Assembly (NCBI GenBank): GCA_019055375.1
Contig: JAHQIW010000480.1
Location: forward strand, 1 to 64,000
Direction of reading: 5' to 3'
Origin: Parelaphostrongylus tenuis
Lineage: Eukaryota > Nematoda > Chromadorea > Rhabditida > Metastrongylidae
Length of the DNA: 64,000 nucleotides
Of this stretch, positions 45,333-55,492 are shown piece after piece (position 1 is the stretch's first letter; each line of letters opens with the position of its first letter). Made by a program: the position numbers and the translations under genes. The notes under the pieces were generated by a model. It was given only the letters and a program-made list of their open reading frames with translations, was not told where the DNA came from and ran no database searches.

Positions 45333-48300
45333 ATGTCGAATACCTTCACCGAACCACCCAAGAAACGATCGCGACCAGAGCAGTCACAAGAAGATTTCAG
45401 TGATTCAGACGACTCATTCGACGACCCTGTTCTCGCGGAACCTAGTCAGATAACCCGTGAGACAATCATCTTATATTTGTTTCCGTGCCTTCCCTAAGTT
45501 TCAAATTATAAAGATTACAGTTTTAAGAGAATATTCTACAGCGAAGGGAAGCTGGTGCAGTGAGTTTGGGGTCACAACAGCGAGCTGGAGGAAACTATAG
45601 TATTGGGGCCCCACAAAGGTGTAGTACTCCACTAGGTCATACGAGAGACGAGCATGATCTCAGAACATCCAAGCCATTTCTTAGGCAATGTGCTACTTCA
45701 GGACGATTCACAGTACAGGTGCTTTTGTTATAACCCTGTTTCTCTATTATTTTCATAGGCTTAGTAAAGCTCTGCGATGTTTTTAGGATAAGAACGACTA
45801 TCATCAAAATGGACAACTTCTGATGCTAAGAAATCGTGTTGAAAACATGGAAAGAGAGAAAGAACGTCTAGCTGCTGCGACTAGAGATCAGGTCCAATAA
45901 GTGTTCAATTACCCAATTTTGGACATGGTCCTTGATGCTCTGTTTCAGATAATTTTAAAGGAGAAGCACCACGCAGCTGAACTCCTCAAGAAAGATGAGC
46001 GGATTCGTCAGCTTGAAACGCAAGTTCAAAGTTTGGTAAGCAGATTGATCTCAATCCTTCAGTCAGGTCATCTCCTTAAAATGATTGAAATTGGAACTTG
46101 CGGCGTTTATCAATCCCTGAAGGATGCCAGGCAATCGTCTTCATCTAGTATCGTTTGAGGTGATTGAGTGCATATCTGGTCTTACAGCAACTCGCAGTGG
46201 CCTCTCAATCTATGAAGTTGGTGCTGCTATTCTCCCAGACAAGTGGGTATCAAGCACCTACTCCGGAGGAATGGAAGGCTTGCTAAAGTGCTAGCGCGAG
46301 ATCGCATTGGCCATCGATTGATCGACCACGTTGTATGTTGCAGAGCTCTCATAACCACTGTGTCACACGCCCTTGTTATCTCCGTAAAAGAGAACGATAC
46401 AGTGCCCACACGGATATCATCTATCGTTTCGTTGATCGTCGAGTGAGTCAACCTGGTGTCTAGATGCCCTCCATTTTTCGTTGCCGAGTCCAAAAGTAGC
46501 CCCATCAGGTTCCCATCGCTGCAAAACATCGTTGGGCATCATTGTTTCTTCAGGGTCAATGGCTCTGACCCTTGAGTCTGTGTGTTCCTGCTATGAGTTT
46601 GACACTCTGAAGAATTCGATCGCTAGTGGTTCTTGTCCATTAATCGTCGTTTAGAGGCATTACTTGTTCGGCTTACTGATTTGCGACAAGCTAGAACAGC
46701 GTCTCCGATTGACAAAGGACGGAAAATCATTGAACAATGGGATTTCGACTGGTGCAAAACGATAGTGTCCCACCCCCGCCCCATTAGTGTTAGTGGTTGG
46801 CTTTCATGTAGAAAAAGCTTCGGAAGTTCCAGTTTGGATATCCAAAGTTTGAGATTCTCAAGCCTTAACCAACTTCACTATCAAGACAACAATTTAGAAA
46901 AACAGAGGCGGGGTAGCGTAGTGTTTCGTAATGTGATGTATCAGGACGCAGAAAGATAACGCACTGGTTCAATTTTCCTCTTAACACTCTTGCGATCAAC
47001 TCCTCAGGGAGCGTCTTAGCTTGGCTATTCCCCAGATTACTAGGTGGATCGTCTTGATCAGTATTCTACGGCACTGATGAAGAAGACGAAATCTTCGAGG
47101 AGCAGCCGGAGCAAGATATGGAATGTTCGAAGACCAATATAGAAAATGAATGCGGGGAAATGAATCGAATGCAAGAATCATTTGGAGCCATACAGTGCAT
47201 TGTGTTGTCGTGTAGAGTACTGCAAGTGTGAGTTTAGCTAGGAGATGTCTAATCTAATCTCAAGTGTTTTTTTTTTCCTTTGTCCATTTTGTTTCTATCG
47301 TTTTAGCGACGGGAAAACCTGCAAACGAGTTTTCAAGCACACAATGTCACCCTTGGCGGTAATGATGCTGCTGAAATGGTGGATGGAAGTGTAGCGGGAC
47401 AGTTGTTACCTATGAAAAGAGTGCGTATTTGGTCATTCGCTTTCTTTGAGAGACTTGTTCTGAATATGGTTAAGATTTCCAATTTCATTAGGTCTTAGAT
47501 GATCAAACAGAATTCTTTTTATATAGCCGTTTCTGTCGGTGGTATGATGTTATAGTATAACCAGAACCAGTGATTTAGAGTGATGTGCAAAACATTCGCG
47601 TTAGGCGGGATTTCAACCCGCATTTCTCCCAATCGGGGCGCGTGCTCTATCCTTTGCACCACCGCCGTCTGTTTCCAATTGCAGGTTCAAGTCCCGCCTG
47701 ACGCAAATGTTTTCCACATCACTCTAGATAAGTGGGTATGCTATAACATCATGCCATCGCTGGAAGCGATTGAATAAAAAGAATTCTGTTTGTTAATTCA
47801 ATACCCAACATCTGTCAGCGTGACTGGATTCAATGTCGATAGCGACTACCGGGTCAAACCGTTGACGGTTGGTTGCTGGCAGATAGATGCGTTATAGCTT
47901 TGAAAGAGTGGTGTCAAAACAGGTGTTGGTGGTGCAAGGGATAAAGCACACACTCCCGGATTGGGTGAGGTGCAGGTTCAAGTCGCGCTTGACGCAAATG
48001 TTCTGCAAATGCAAATTCACTACAGATCACTGAATGTATTAGATCTTCTCATAAGTTTTGGCACTAGAGGAGTAAACATCAAATTTTCAACCAAAAGTGA
48101 TTAAAATTGCTTAATAACACTATTCAAAGTATGCGCCATCAGCCTGAACAAATTTCTGCCATCTCCTTCATTGTCAAAGTTGGGTCCTCTTCAGTTCCTT
48201 AGATGACGATTTTTTGATCAACTTCGCGTGGACATCGGGATTGCAGCTGGTCCTTCAGGATGATGTTGCCGGCACGAAACTCAGCGAAGCACCGAAGCGG

Positions 48301-51300
48301 TGTTTGTCTGGACAGAAATTTCTTGAGCGTTTGCACGGTTGATGTTTTCGAAGGTGATCTCTGCATCACGTCCCAATTCGTACCCATAAAGCAGCAAAAT
48401 TGCGACAGAGGCATCGTTAAGCGGCCGTGATATGGCAAGTGTAGACAAATTTGGTACGAAACAAAAGCTCAGAGAATTTGCACGAAGCGGTATTGATTTG
48501 TTTTTTTGGGATCTTTTCTAAATCCTGCCGAAATTTGGCACTGTTCTGTTATGGCGGTGCCACTCCAGGCCTTCGGTAAAGGCGTATTCTTTGCTGTTAT
48601 CTGACGAGTGTGCGATTATCTGACGCCGTACCAGTCAAAATGAGATTTTGTTTTACATTTGAAGATTTCTCGCCTGTTAAAAGTTTTTTTATAACAAAAT
48701 TTTGATCACTAGATAGAGCAAATTTTTCTGATTAAGAAAATGTGTTTGCTCTTTAGAAAACTTCTTAGAGCTCTGCAATTCGCACCCTAACCGACTAGAA
48801 GTGCTAGTTGAGTGTGGAACCCAATATTCTTTCGGTCATTTCAAAGCTCGAAGAAGTCCTTTCCGGAAGCCATTGATACCATCATAATCGGAAAGATTTT
48901 CTTTATCTAACGATTAAAAGTTCATTACAACAGAACTTTTATCCAGTGAGAAATTTTCGATCGAGGGACAAAATCTTATTTTGACTGGTACGGCACCAAA
49001 AATAAGCTGTTTGAGAAATTGAACATGCCGTTGTAATTGACTTGATTTTGAGCTATCGACAAGTACGGAAACTTTTCGCGAAAGCAAAAAATACATCTTT
49101 ACCGAAGGCCTCAAGTGGCGCTGCATCTTTAGACATCCTTTACTAGAGTCCTACCGCATTTTCAAACACCATATCTCACTATAAAAGTCAGATAATGCTG
49201 TTGTCAAATGTCTTCCTTCTTACTATCTGAACGTATAAGTCAAAATCAAGATCTATTGGGTCTAAGCCTAAGCCCAAATGCCAAATGGGATTCTAGAAAA
49301 GATCAGTTATTTGAGAGATGTGTCCAGGCTGATGGCACATACTTTGAATAGTGTTGTTAAGCAGTTTCAAATACTTCAGGTTATTAAATTGGTGTTTATT
49401 GCTTTAGTGCCAGAACTCTCGAAAAAAACGCAGCACTTAAAACTTTTACGGTTCTTTCTGATCAGGAGGAACAAATGAAAAACCGATCTCATTCACTGGA
49501 GAGGAATTTGTCATAGGAGTATCAGTAACCATTCGAAAGCTGAGACTTGAGGCTACAGCTCCACGTCGCCGTTTTGCAGAACACTCCTTTATAACGTTGT
49601 AGCATCCAGATTAAAAATTGTGTTTCACACTCGGTTTTCGCCTTCATTTTTATCACGCGTATAGATTCTCTGGAAGCCGAAGAGCATATCAATGAGTGAA
49701 GAAATTTTCGTAATTTTTTAACCAGTTGTTTTATCTGGAGTTTCTCTCAAAGCAGAGGAAGAGTTCCTAATTGAATAACAACACATCGATAGTTTTGCCT
49801 CGCCTTGTCCTTGCCACGCCTGCCACGACACTGCCTTGTTGAATACCCCGTAAACAACGTTGAGAAAAATATAAAACTTGATTTTATTTTCCCTGCTAAA
49901 CCGTTTTTCCAAAAAATAAGCTCATCACTAAATCAGAAACATTACGCTATCAGATGATTGCTAATAGTCTAAAGAAAGAGCTCTGCTCGGCAAGGTTCAA
50001 AGCGCAAATCAAAAGACCAGGGGGGATCAAAAGATCGAAAGAGATTTTCTAGAGCAAATACATTTTTGAATTCTTTGAAGCTTGTGCTATAGTTTGAGTA
50101 CTGACACTCTAGGGAAAGAGCTTTATCCAGCGAAATATAAGCGAAATAAGAAAAAAGAACACGTGGTTTCATGAAACATGACTTTGTTTTGAATGTTACA
50201 AGACATAAAGGGGTGTTTTTGAAAAACTGGAGGCGTGGATCTGAAGCCTCAAGTTTTAGCTTTCGAGTGGTTCGAATAACACTCGTGTGGAAAGTTCTTC
50301 TCGTTCCCTCCTAATAAGGAAGAACCTTTTTACTCCTCGGAGGTTTTATGGCTAATACGATCTCGACATAAAAGTGCGTTTAGGTGGTTTTTCCCCGACA
50401 CGACATTAGATGGAAGACAGCTCTTAAATTTGGAGCTGGAGCTTCAGTATTTGCTCCTAGTTCATCGACTGATCGATTTGAAGTCGACACTGGTGCCGAA
50501 ACGTTCACAAACATTCCAAGCCAAGTTCTAATGGAAAATCCAGGTTCAAATTGGTCTATCATGTACAAGATTTTATCTAAAACGATAGGGAATATTGATT
50601 AGTTTTCTGAATTTTTTGTGAAAAAAGGGATTGAGAATCGTTGCTGATTGTATTCCTCGGAATGTCAAACGCGCAATAGGAAGACCATCAGTTCGATGGT
50701 CTGATTTCTTCACAGAAAGCGCGGAAAAGGATATAATGCTCACGGAATCCCAACAGCGAAGAAAACCCACTGGGGCATTTTTACAGGCGATAGAGAACAG
50801 CAGAAGTTTTACTGATGTCCTGCTCAAGTCACTCAGTGATCAATGAAACAACTTATGATACAGGTGATGCTCTGCCGTGAAAAAGTAATAGGCAGTAATT
50901 CAAGGCTTGAGCTTACAACAGTGATTTCAACTATGGCTTCAGCTCAACTAAGCTAATCTGTGCTTCGTTGAGCAATCCCGGCGACAATTTATTGCTGATA
51001 GCAACAAGAGTGGTTAGGACATGGTCGAGAGGAAAGTAGAACGAGAGCCTCGATGGTGCAGGGCGTAACACGTGAGCATCCTGGGATGGGTAGTCGCGTG
51101 TTCGAATCCACTCCATGTCAGGTTCCACGTATCTCAGCACTCTTGTGATCAAATATCAGAGCGTGCTTTGCCATGAGAAAGAATTGGTAATCATTTGAAG
51201 TTAACAATTTTCAAATTGAGATAGTTTATTCTTTGATCGCAGAGATATTTTATCACTCACTAATAAAGAATAGAAGACGACATAAGCTCGGATTTATGCA

Positions 51301-52293
51301 AAAGTCGGGAAGCACATGTGCCGCAATCGGGAGTCCCAAAAAAGCTTTTGACAAACTGACGGGCCCGGGAACTTGCGCTTACCTTTACAACTCAAATGTT
51401 CTCGCCAAAGCTCTGCTATGCAGGAGAAACTGTGTTCACAGTTCAAGTGCGTCGAGGATTTTGTGCATTATCCATAGCTTCTCGAACGGTGTCCTCCAAT
51501 ATATAATTAACGCACATAATGCTGATAAATTGTGTGGACTTTGAAGAATATTTCATTACCTTGTTTTTGGGATCTGGGGCGCCGTGGCTGAATGATTGTG
51601 ATGCTCGTCGTGGGGCGCGTGGAGCAGAGCTTCACCCCCAACTCTTCTCGGCAGTCAATAGGAACGCCCTATGGAACGCGAAAGCCAGGCTATCCTCGAG
51701 AATGCAAGAAGACTTGCTCCACCAGCGTTCTACGACATTCAAGAAGAAGGCGGAATAACGAATTGAATGCTAGAAGTACTGGAATCCGTATAGTGAAAAA
51801 GATCAGTGTAAAGGCGGACCAATAAAGTAAAGTAAAGTAGACTAAATGATAGTAATGTTTCAGTGTCTAATCTACCATTACATAATGGGAAAGCCATAGA
51901 GCCAGCAATCGAAAAGGTGTCCGTTGCTGACAAAAACAATGAGTGTCATGAGGATACGATCGCTGATTTTTGGAACGTATGATTTACACGTTATTCGTCA
52001 TTTTGTATTCATTTTAAGAGTGCTGTGCAGAGTAACGTTTGCACTTTCTATGCTGCATTTCGAAATAGCTCAGTGTCGTAATTTGTTGCTTGTGGTTTAG
52101 TAGTAAATACCAAGTGATATCTGCTTTTCAGGTACAAAAATGGATGTGCGAGTCGTCGTTGGAGTCTTTGCTGAACATCTCATTGTTTTCTCAAGAGAGT
52201 AACTTCGATCCAGCGGCATTGAGTAAACTCTGTCAAGTGAAAGATTTTTTAGACCTTAAGCGTTGTTTAAGGCCAAGAGATAATGTACAATGA
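45333..52293 (+). CDS. acidic coiled-coil nuclear protein, possibly ATRIP-like, 7 exons
   Basis: Exons: 45333-45456, 45528-45718, 45787-45891, 45949-46035, 47307-47424, 51864-51976, 52132-52293 (stop). Phases agree and total 900 bp, 299 residues. Order: a basic PPKKRSR patch (residues 8-14, nuclear signal candidate), an acidic Ser/Asp stretch (DFSDSDDSFDDP), a low-complexity Gln/Gly region, a coiled coil over the third to fifth exons (LMLRNRVENMEREKERLAAA; KKDERIRQLETQVQSLRREN), then a short C-terminal part ending RPRDNVQ. The layout of acidic N-terminus, then coiled coil with a RLE-Q heptad, recalls ATRIP, partner of the ATR checkpoint kinase, but the protein is much shorter and the match is by eye. 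The exon 2 acceptor (TTTTAAG) and the exon 5 donor (GTATTT) were chosen for phase. The fifth intron is 4.4 kb and full of transposons. Probably co-transcribed with UXS. Confidence 0.6.
46101..46372 (-). mobile_element. tRNA-derived SINE, copy 7 (diverged)
   Basis: Minus-strand copy starting at the tRNA-like head near 46,365 and ending near 46,101. Conserved blocks in plus-strand terms are TTTATCAATCCCTGAAGGAT, TCGTTTGAGGTGATTGAGTG and CTCGCAGTGGCCTC. The B box is rearranged. Located in intron 4 of the coiled-coil gene. Confidence 0.7.
46905..46998 (+). repeat. tRNA-like repeat, second SINE family
   Basis: GGCGGGGTAGCGTAGTGTTT (A-box-like) and GCACTGGTTCAATTTTCCTC (B-box-like), then AACACTCTTGCGATCAAC. 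The same layout with a better B box is at 51,045-51,175, so the two define another tRNA-derived repeat. Confidence 0.5.
47530..47790. mobile_element. palindromic element with tRNA-like arms
   Basis: The left arm contains GGTATGATGTTATAGTATAA, GTGATGTGCAAAACATTCGC and GGCGGGATTTCAACCCGC. The right arm is its inverse: GCAGGTTCAAGTCCCGCCTG, CGCAAATGTTTTCCACATCA and GTATGCTATAACATCATGCC. Read on either strand each arm looks like the B-box side of a tRNA with its 3' flank. The arms are about 120 bp with a very short loop, so it would form a strong hairpin. Confidence 0.7.
47918..48040 (+). repeat. single tRNA-like arm related to the 47.5-kb palindrome
   Basis: GTTGGTGGTGCAAGGGATAA, then GTGCAGGTTCAAGTCGCGCT and GACGCAAATGTTCTGCAAAT. 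It has both A-box-like and B-box-like parts in the order of a tRNA gene but no pairing acceptor stem. Confidence 0.6.
48042..48440 (-). pseudogene. internally deleted mariner: N-terminus joined to C-terminus
   Basis: Minus strand from 48,440: a decayed first helix-turn-helix, then FRAGNIILKDQLQSRCPREV, then EEDPTLTMKEMAE, after which the sequence jumps directly to ADGAYFE and a stop, the extreme C-terminus of a mariner transposase. The terminal repeat follows (48,047-48,090: AAGTTTTGGCACTAGAGG in plus-strand terms). The whole DDD catalytic domain is missing. The same C-terminal tail (QADGTYFE) with terminal repeat occurs at 49,320-49,430 on the plus strand. Confidence 0.75.
48537..49135. mobile_element. 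foldback element, family D
   Basis: The left arm (GGCCTTCGGTAAAGGCGTAT, then GCCGTACCAGTCAAAATGAG, then GATTTCTCGCC) is the inverse of the right arm (GAGAAATTTTCG, then TATTTTGACTGGTACGGC, then ACATCTTTACCGAAGGCC). The arms are about 150-170 bp. No transposase and no other copy in the window. Confidence 0.72.
49300..49440 (+). pseudogene. mariner 3' end with terminal repeat
   Basis: CVQADGTYFE and stop near 49,320-49,350 form the end of a mariner transposase. The terminal repeat GGTGTTTATTGCTTTAGTGC follows, then CAGAACTC. The rest of the gene is missing. Confidence 0.65.
49460..50350. mobile_element. foldback element, family A copy 4
   Basis: Left arm ACAAATGAAAAACCGATCTC, AGTATCAGTAACCATTCGAA; right arm around 50,255-50,312 with TTTTAGCTTTCGAGTGGTTC and CACTCGTGTGGAAAGTTCTT. 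The interior is diverged from copies 2 and 3 but retains CTAAAGAAAGAGCTCTGCTC near 49,968. Confidence 0.7.
50626..50880 (+). pseudogene. RTE 3' end fragment
   Basis: Reads RIVADCIPRNVKRAIGRPSV, RWSDFFTES and degraded C-terminus, matching [16 protein letters not shown] and RWSDFFTKA of the 12.7-kb copy. It ends with TGATACAGGTGATGC, the same tail motif. Very short, strongly 5'-truncated insertion in the large intron of the coiled-coil gene. Confidence 0.85.
51045..51175 (+). repeat. tRNA-like repeat, second SINE family
   Basis: CTCGATGGTGCAGGGCGTAA, a near-consensus B box GCGTGTTCGAATCCACTCC, then ATCTCAGCACTCTTGTGATC. The ends do not pair as an acceptor stem, so not a working tRNA. Confidence 0.6.
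51575..51842 (+). mobile_element. candidate SINE with AAAGT-repeat tail
   Basis: GGCGCCGTGGCTGAATGATT resembles a Ser/Leu-type tRNA A-box region. The body has no coding motif, and the 3' end is AATAAAGTAAAGTAAAGTAG, a short tandem tail of the kind found on SINEs. It ends about 20 bp before an exon of the coiled-coil gene. Only one copy is seen here. Confidence 0.4.
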
Positions 52294-52685
52294 TTTTCTA
52301 TTTTGATTTATATAATACTTATTTTATATATGTTGCCTCGCTGTTAGAGGGCAAATATTTCTGTCTAGTGATCTTCCGTCTTAATTAAGTCATATATGTA
52401 GATGAATATGTTGATCTCGTTGCTTAAGGTCGAGAGTTTTCATCAAAGATCTAACATGATTATTTTTCAATCATCCTGTGAGAGTAGAGGATATACGAAA
52501 GCATTAGGCTTTAGACTGATGTCATCACTGTGATCTCCTTTCATGTTCGACTGTCTGTTATAGCAAATATACCATTTTCTGTTTAATTCTTTGTTATTGT
52601 TCCATTGATCCTTTCGCGCCATCTACATAGATTTCGATATGTATGCTGATAAACGTTGCGGAGCGCACATGTGGTACTTTTCCGT
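52294..52685. other. 3' flank of the coiled-coil gene
   Basis: No canonical AATAAA is visible within 400 bp after the stop. No repeats recognised. Confidence 0.3.
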
Positions 52686-52689
52686 TAGG

Positions 52690-53400
52690 TAAAACTACGT
52701 GAAGAAACGATCCTTTTCGTTGAAGAAGAACTTTTCATATGAGTGTTAGTAGACGTTCGCAAGCTTAAATCTCTAGATACTGTGCCAACGTTTTTTGGAA
52801 AAGTTTTCGTCACTCTTCAGCGAATGGAAAACGTCTGTGTTCCACACGCGTATATCTCTTCCAGGACAGAGCTCTTACTTTAGACTATTGGAAATTTTTG
52901 GTAGCGTATGATTCAGTGATTCCAACACTATGCCGTTTCTCTGCAGTGTAGCAGTGGAGATAAGACTGATTCACGTACGTGAGCATGTGTTTTTTGGCTA
53001 ATCTGCGGGCTGAGTGAAGGGCTGAGAGGGCTGCCCGCGGTTTCAACACGACGGTTGGTCGATGGCGCTGATGCGTTGGACATGTGAAGTGCGATTCTTG
53101 TCATTCAATTAGGGATTTTTTCTCCGCTTTGAAGAAAATTCGAGTAAACGTGTGTTTCTGTTACTGCAAGGTTTCCTCAACACGTTCATATGCTTTTCGT
53201 GCTTCCAGCAAAGTAATAGTGAAATTGCGCGGCCGATATAATTTTGTTCTAAATTTTACAGCGTTATGAAAAGATTTTTGCAAAGAACGGCCGCGTAGCG
53301 CAGTAGCCACAAATTCAAGCTTTCGAATGACTATTAACACTTTTATGTAAAGTTCTTATCCAGCGGAAAGGATCATTCCTTTATCCCGTGCTACGTAATG
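52690..53400. mobile_element. foldback element, family A copy 5
   Basis: Left arm GAACTTTTCATATGAGTGTT, then AGTAGACGTTCGCAAGCTTA; right arm AAGCTTTCGAATGACTATTA, then CACTTTTATGTAAAGTTCTT and GGATCATTCCTTTATCCC. The inner copy of CAGAGCTCTTACTTTAGACT near 52,866 matches family A. Confidence 0.75.
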
Positions 53401-54150
53401 GAAATGAACCCACATATCTGTCTCAATGCTCTATTTCACCTCATTTCTGCACTATACAGATCTCGCCAGCCTTTTTACTACTCAGTCGATATCTTATAAG
53501 TCACCAATGTCGCTTGGGCGTTCAGAATGAGCTCATCTGAGCACTTAGAAACATACTTAGGGTCATTTTCTAAGCCAGTTAACTGGAGTTTTTTCTTTTG
53601 ATAACTTCTGTTATTTCAGTTCGAATTGCCACGGTGATCATAGTTATTGAGCGAAGCTTGTGGGTAAAAAACACACTGAATCAGACACAGCATAAATCAT
53701 AAAACAGTATCAAATTCTAACAATATTGTTTGTAAGGTGGACTTTTGTAATATGTAGTTACTAGACTCGTAAAAACCGCTCATACCTATAAAATTGTAGA
53801 ATAGAATCTTTCCTAGGATTCTTTGATATTGAGACACTTTTTTTCACTTACTGATAAGTTATAATTTATTATTAAAAAGCGAGTAAGTTCGTAATAATCG
53901 AGGCTTAGCTGTGGTACAGTGGGCTGGCCATGCGAGATGAAGCGTGGTCGCGAGAGAGTTAACCCATAGCCTATTCTAGGCAATAGCCTGTGCTTCGGAA
54001 TATTATATTCAATAAGTTTTTGGAATTTGTAAATATGCACCCACCTCAAATTCGAGTTTGTCGCGAGTTTGAAAGAAAACACAGTATTCATTAAAACATA
54101 ATGTTCATAATATGACAAACATTAATCAAATTTCATATTATTTCACCACC
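53401..54150. other. intergenic, nothing recognised
   Basis: No supportable feature. Confidence 0.3.
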
Positions 54151-54154
54151 TCTT

Positions 54155-54300
54155 TGCGGTGATATGATGTTACAGTATACCCAGTGATACAGATTAGTGT
54201 GCAAAAATTTTGCGGTAGATGGTAAATCGTCGTCGTCCCACTTGACGTAAAAGTTTTTGCACACCACTATACATCACTGGGTATAACAGACATTGTTGGA
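54155..54300. repeat. short palindrome of the tRNA-arm family
   Basis: GTGATATGATGTTACAGTAT, ACCCAGTGATACAGATTAGT and GTGCAAAAATTTTGCGG on the left face GACGTAAAAGTTTTTGCACA, CCACTATACATCACTGGGTA on the right. The tRNA-like part is almost deleted, leaving the flanks. Confidence 0.6.
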
Positions 54301-54344
54301 AAATGAAACCTCTTCTGTGGGACTGCATTACTGCTACCTGCGCC

Positions 54345-54575
54345 CTTTCGCGACCGTGGACCCACGACTTCTGCAACTGTGGACGGGTCTGCTCCATCTC
54401 CACTGCATCTCTAACCCCCAGCCTGCCACTGTTAGACGCAGCAGCGTGTCGTTGTTAAACGCAGTAGTCTGCCATTGTTAGACTCAATACGCAGGGGGTT
54501 GGAAGCGCAGAGGAGATGGAGCAGACCGTTCAGGTTGCCAGTTAGAGATGCAGGGGTCGTAAGTCAACGGTCAGG
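54345..54575. repeat. foldback element with internal tandem units
   Basis: CGACCGTGGACCCACGACTT and GTCTGCTCCATCTCC on the left are complementary to GGAGATGGAGCAGACCGTTC and GGGGTCGTAAGTCAACGGTC on the right. The middle holds three imperfect units of CTGCCACTGTTAGACGCAGC type. A solo arm lies at about 4955-5035. Confidence 0.7.
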
Positions 54576-55492
54576 AAAGGTTAATCCATGATAAGACATC
54601 ACTGCTACATAATGTATAGATGCAACATATTGTACCACACGGCATTCGCGACAAAGTGACCACTATATTTATGAGTGAGGGGACACTGTGAGCGTTGTGA
54701 TGTCCAAGAAGATTGTTTCTTTTTTGGTGGTTCGTCTGATGAAAGGATTTTTTTTTAGACATCAGCTTATTGAAAGTTAGTGATTTTACTTCACAGAAAT
54801 CGTATTAGCGATGCATTTGAGCATTTTCTTTCCTCATTTGGAGAGCTTAAGTGTTTGAGTGGATGGATGCCGTCGCAAGGCCTAGAAAAGCTGACTATTC
54901 TTATTTCCCGACTGGCAAAAGAGGCGGGATGATAAATGTGATGGAGCCGACGAATTTCACCGTGTTGCTTGCCATGATGGAGATAAGCAGTGCAGTTTCG
55001 CCATGGCGGAGATAAGCAGTACAGGTCGAACATGCCCTCAGCGACACTTTTTCTGCACTTTTCTCTTCTAGCAGGTGAGACTGGAAATACATCTCTAAAT
55101 AACTGGTGATACCTAAGTATTCAGATGCTCTCATGTGAATCTATTGTTTCGCGTATGATAACTTTATGAGTGGAGTTTGTTTTGTTAGTTTCCCTGTTAT
55201 AATGCACCATTGTTGAGGTGCTGGATCGAAACGTTCATTAGAGATTTTATCCGGTTGCTTAGATCCAATCTTGCAAATCTTGGATGTTTTTATAGTTACA
55301 TATGTTGCACATACCTATCCTTGAATTAAAATCTGGTAATTCTCCAAAAACCTCATTATATCTCGCATTTGGTGCACTAGGCGTACGTTAGGCTCAATTC
55401 TATACCATTGCATGATCGAATGAGGCAGTGGAACTTCGAGATGCTAGCCGCTTACGAATAAATTTTCCATTATCACCATTGCATCCACTCAG

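Noticed and set aside
51052..51118. Possible tRNA gene
   Set aside because: Has A-box-like and B-box motifs but no acceptor-stem pairing; a sister copy at 46,905 shares non-tRNA flanks.
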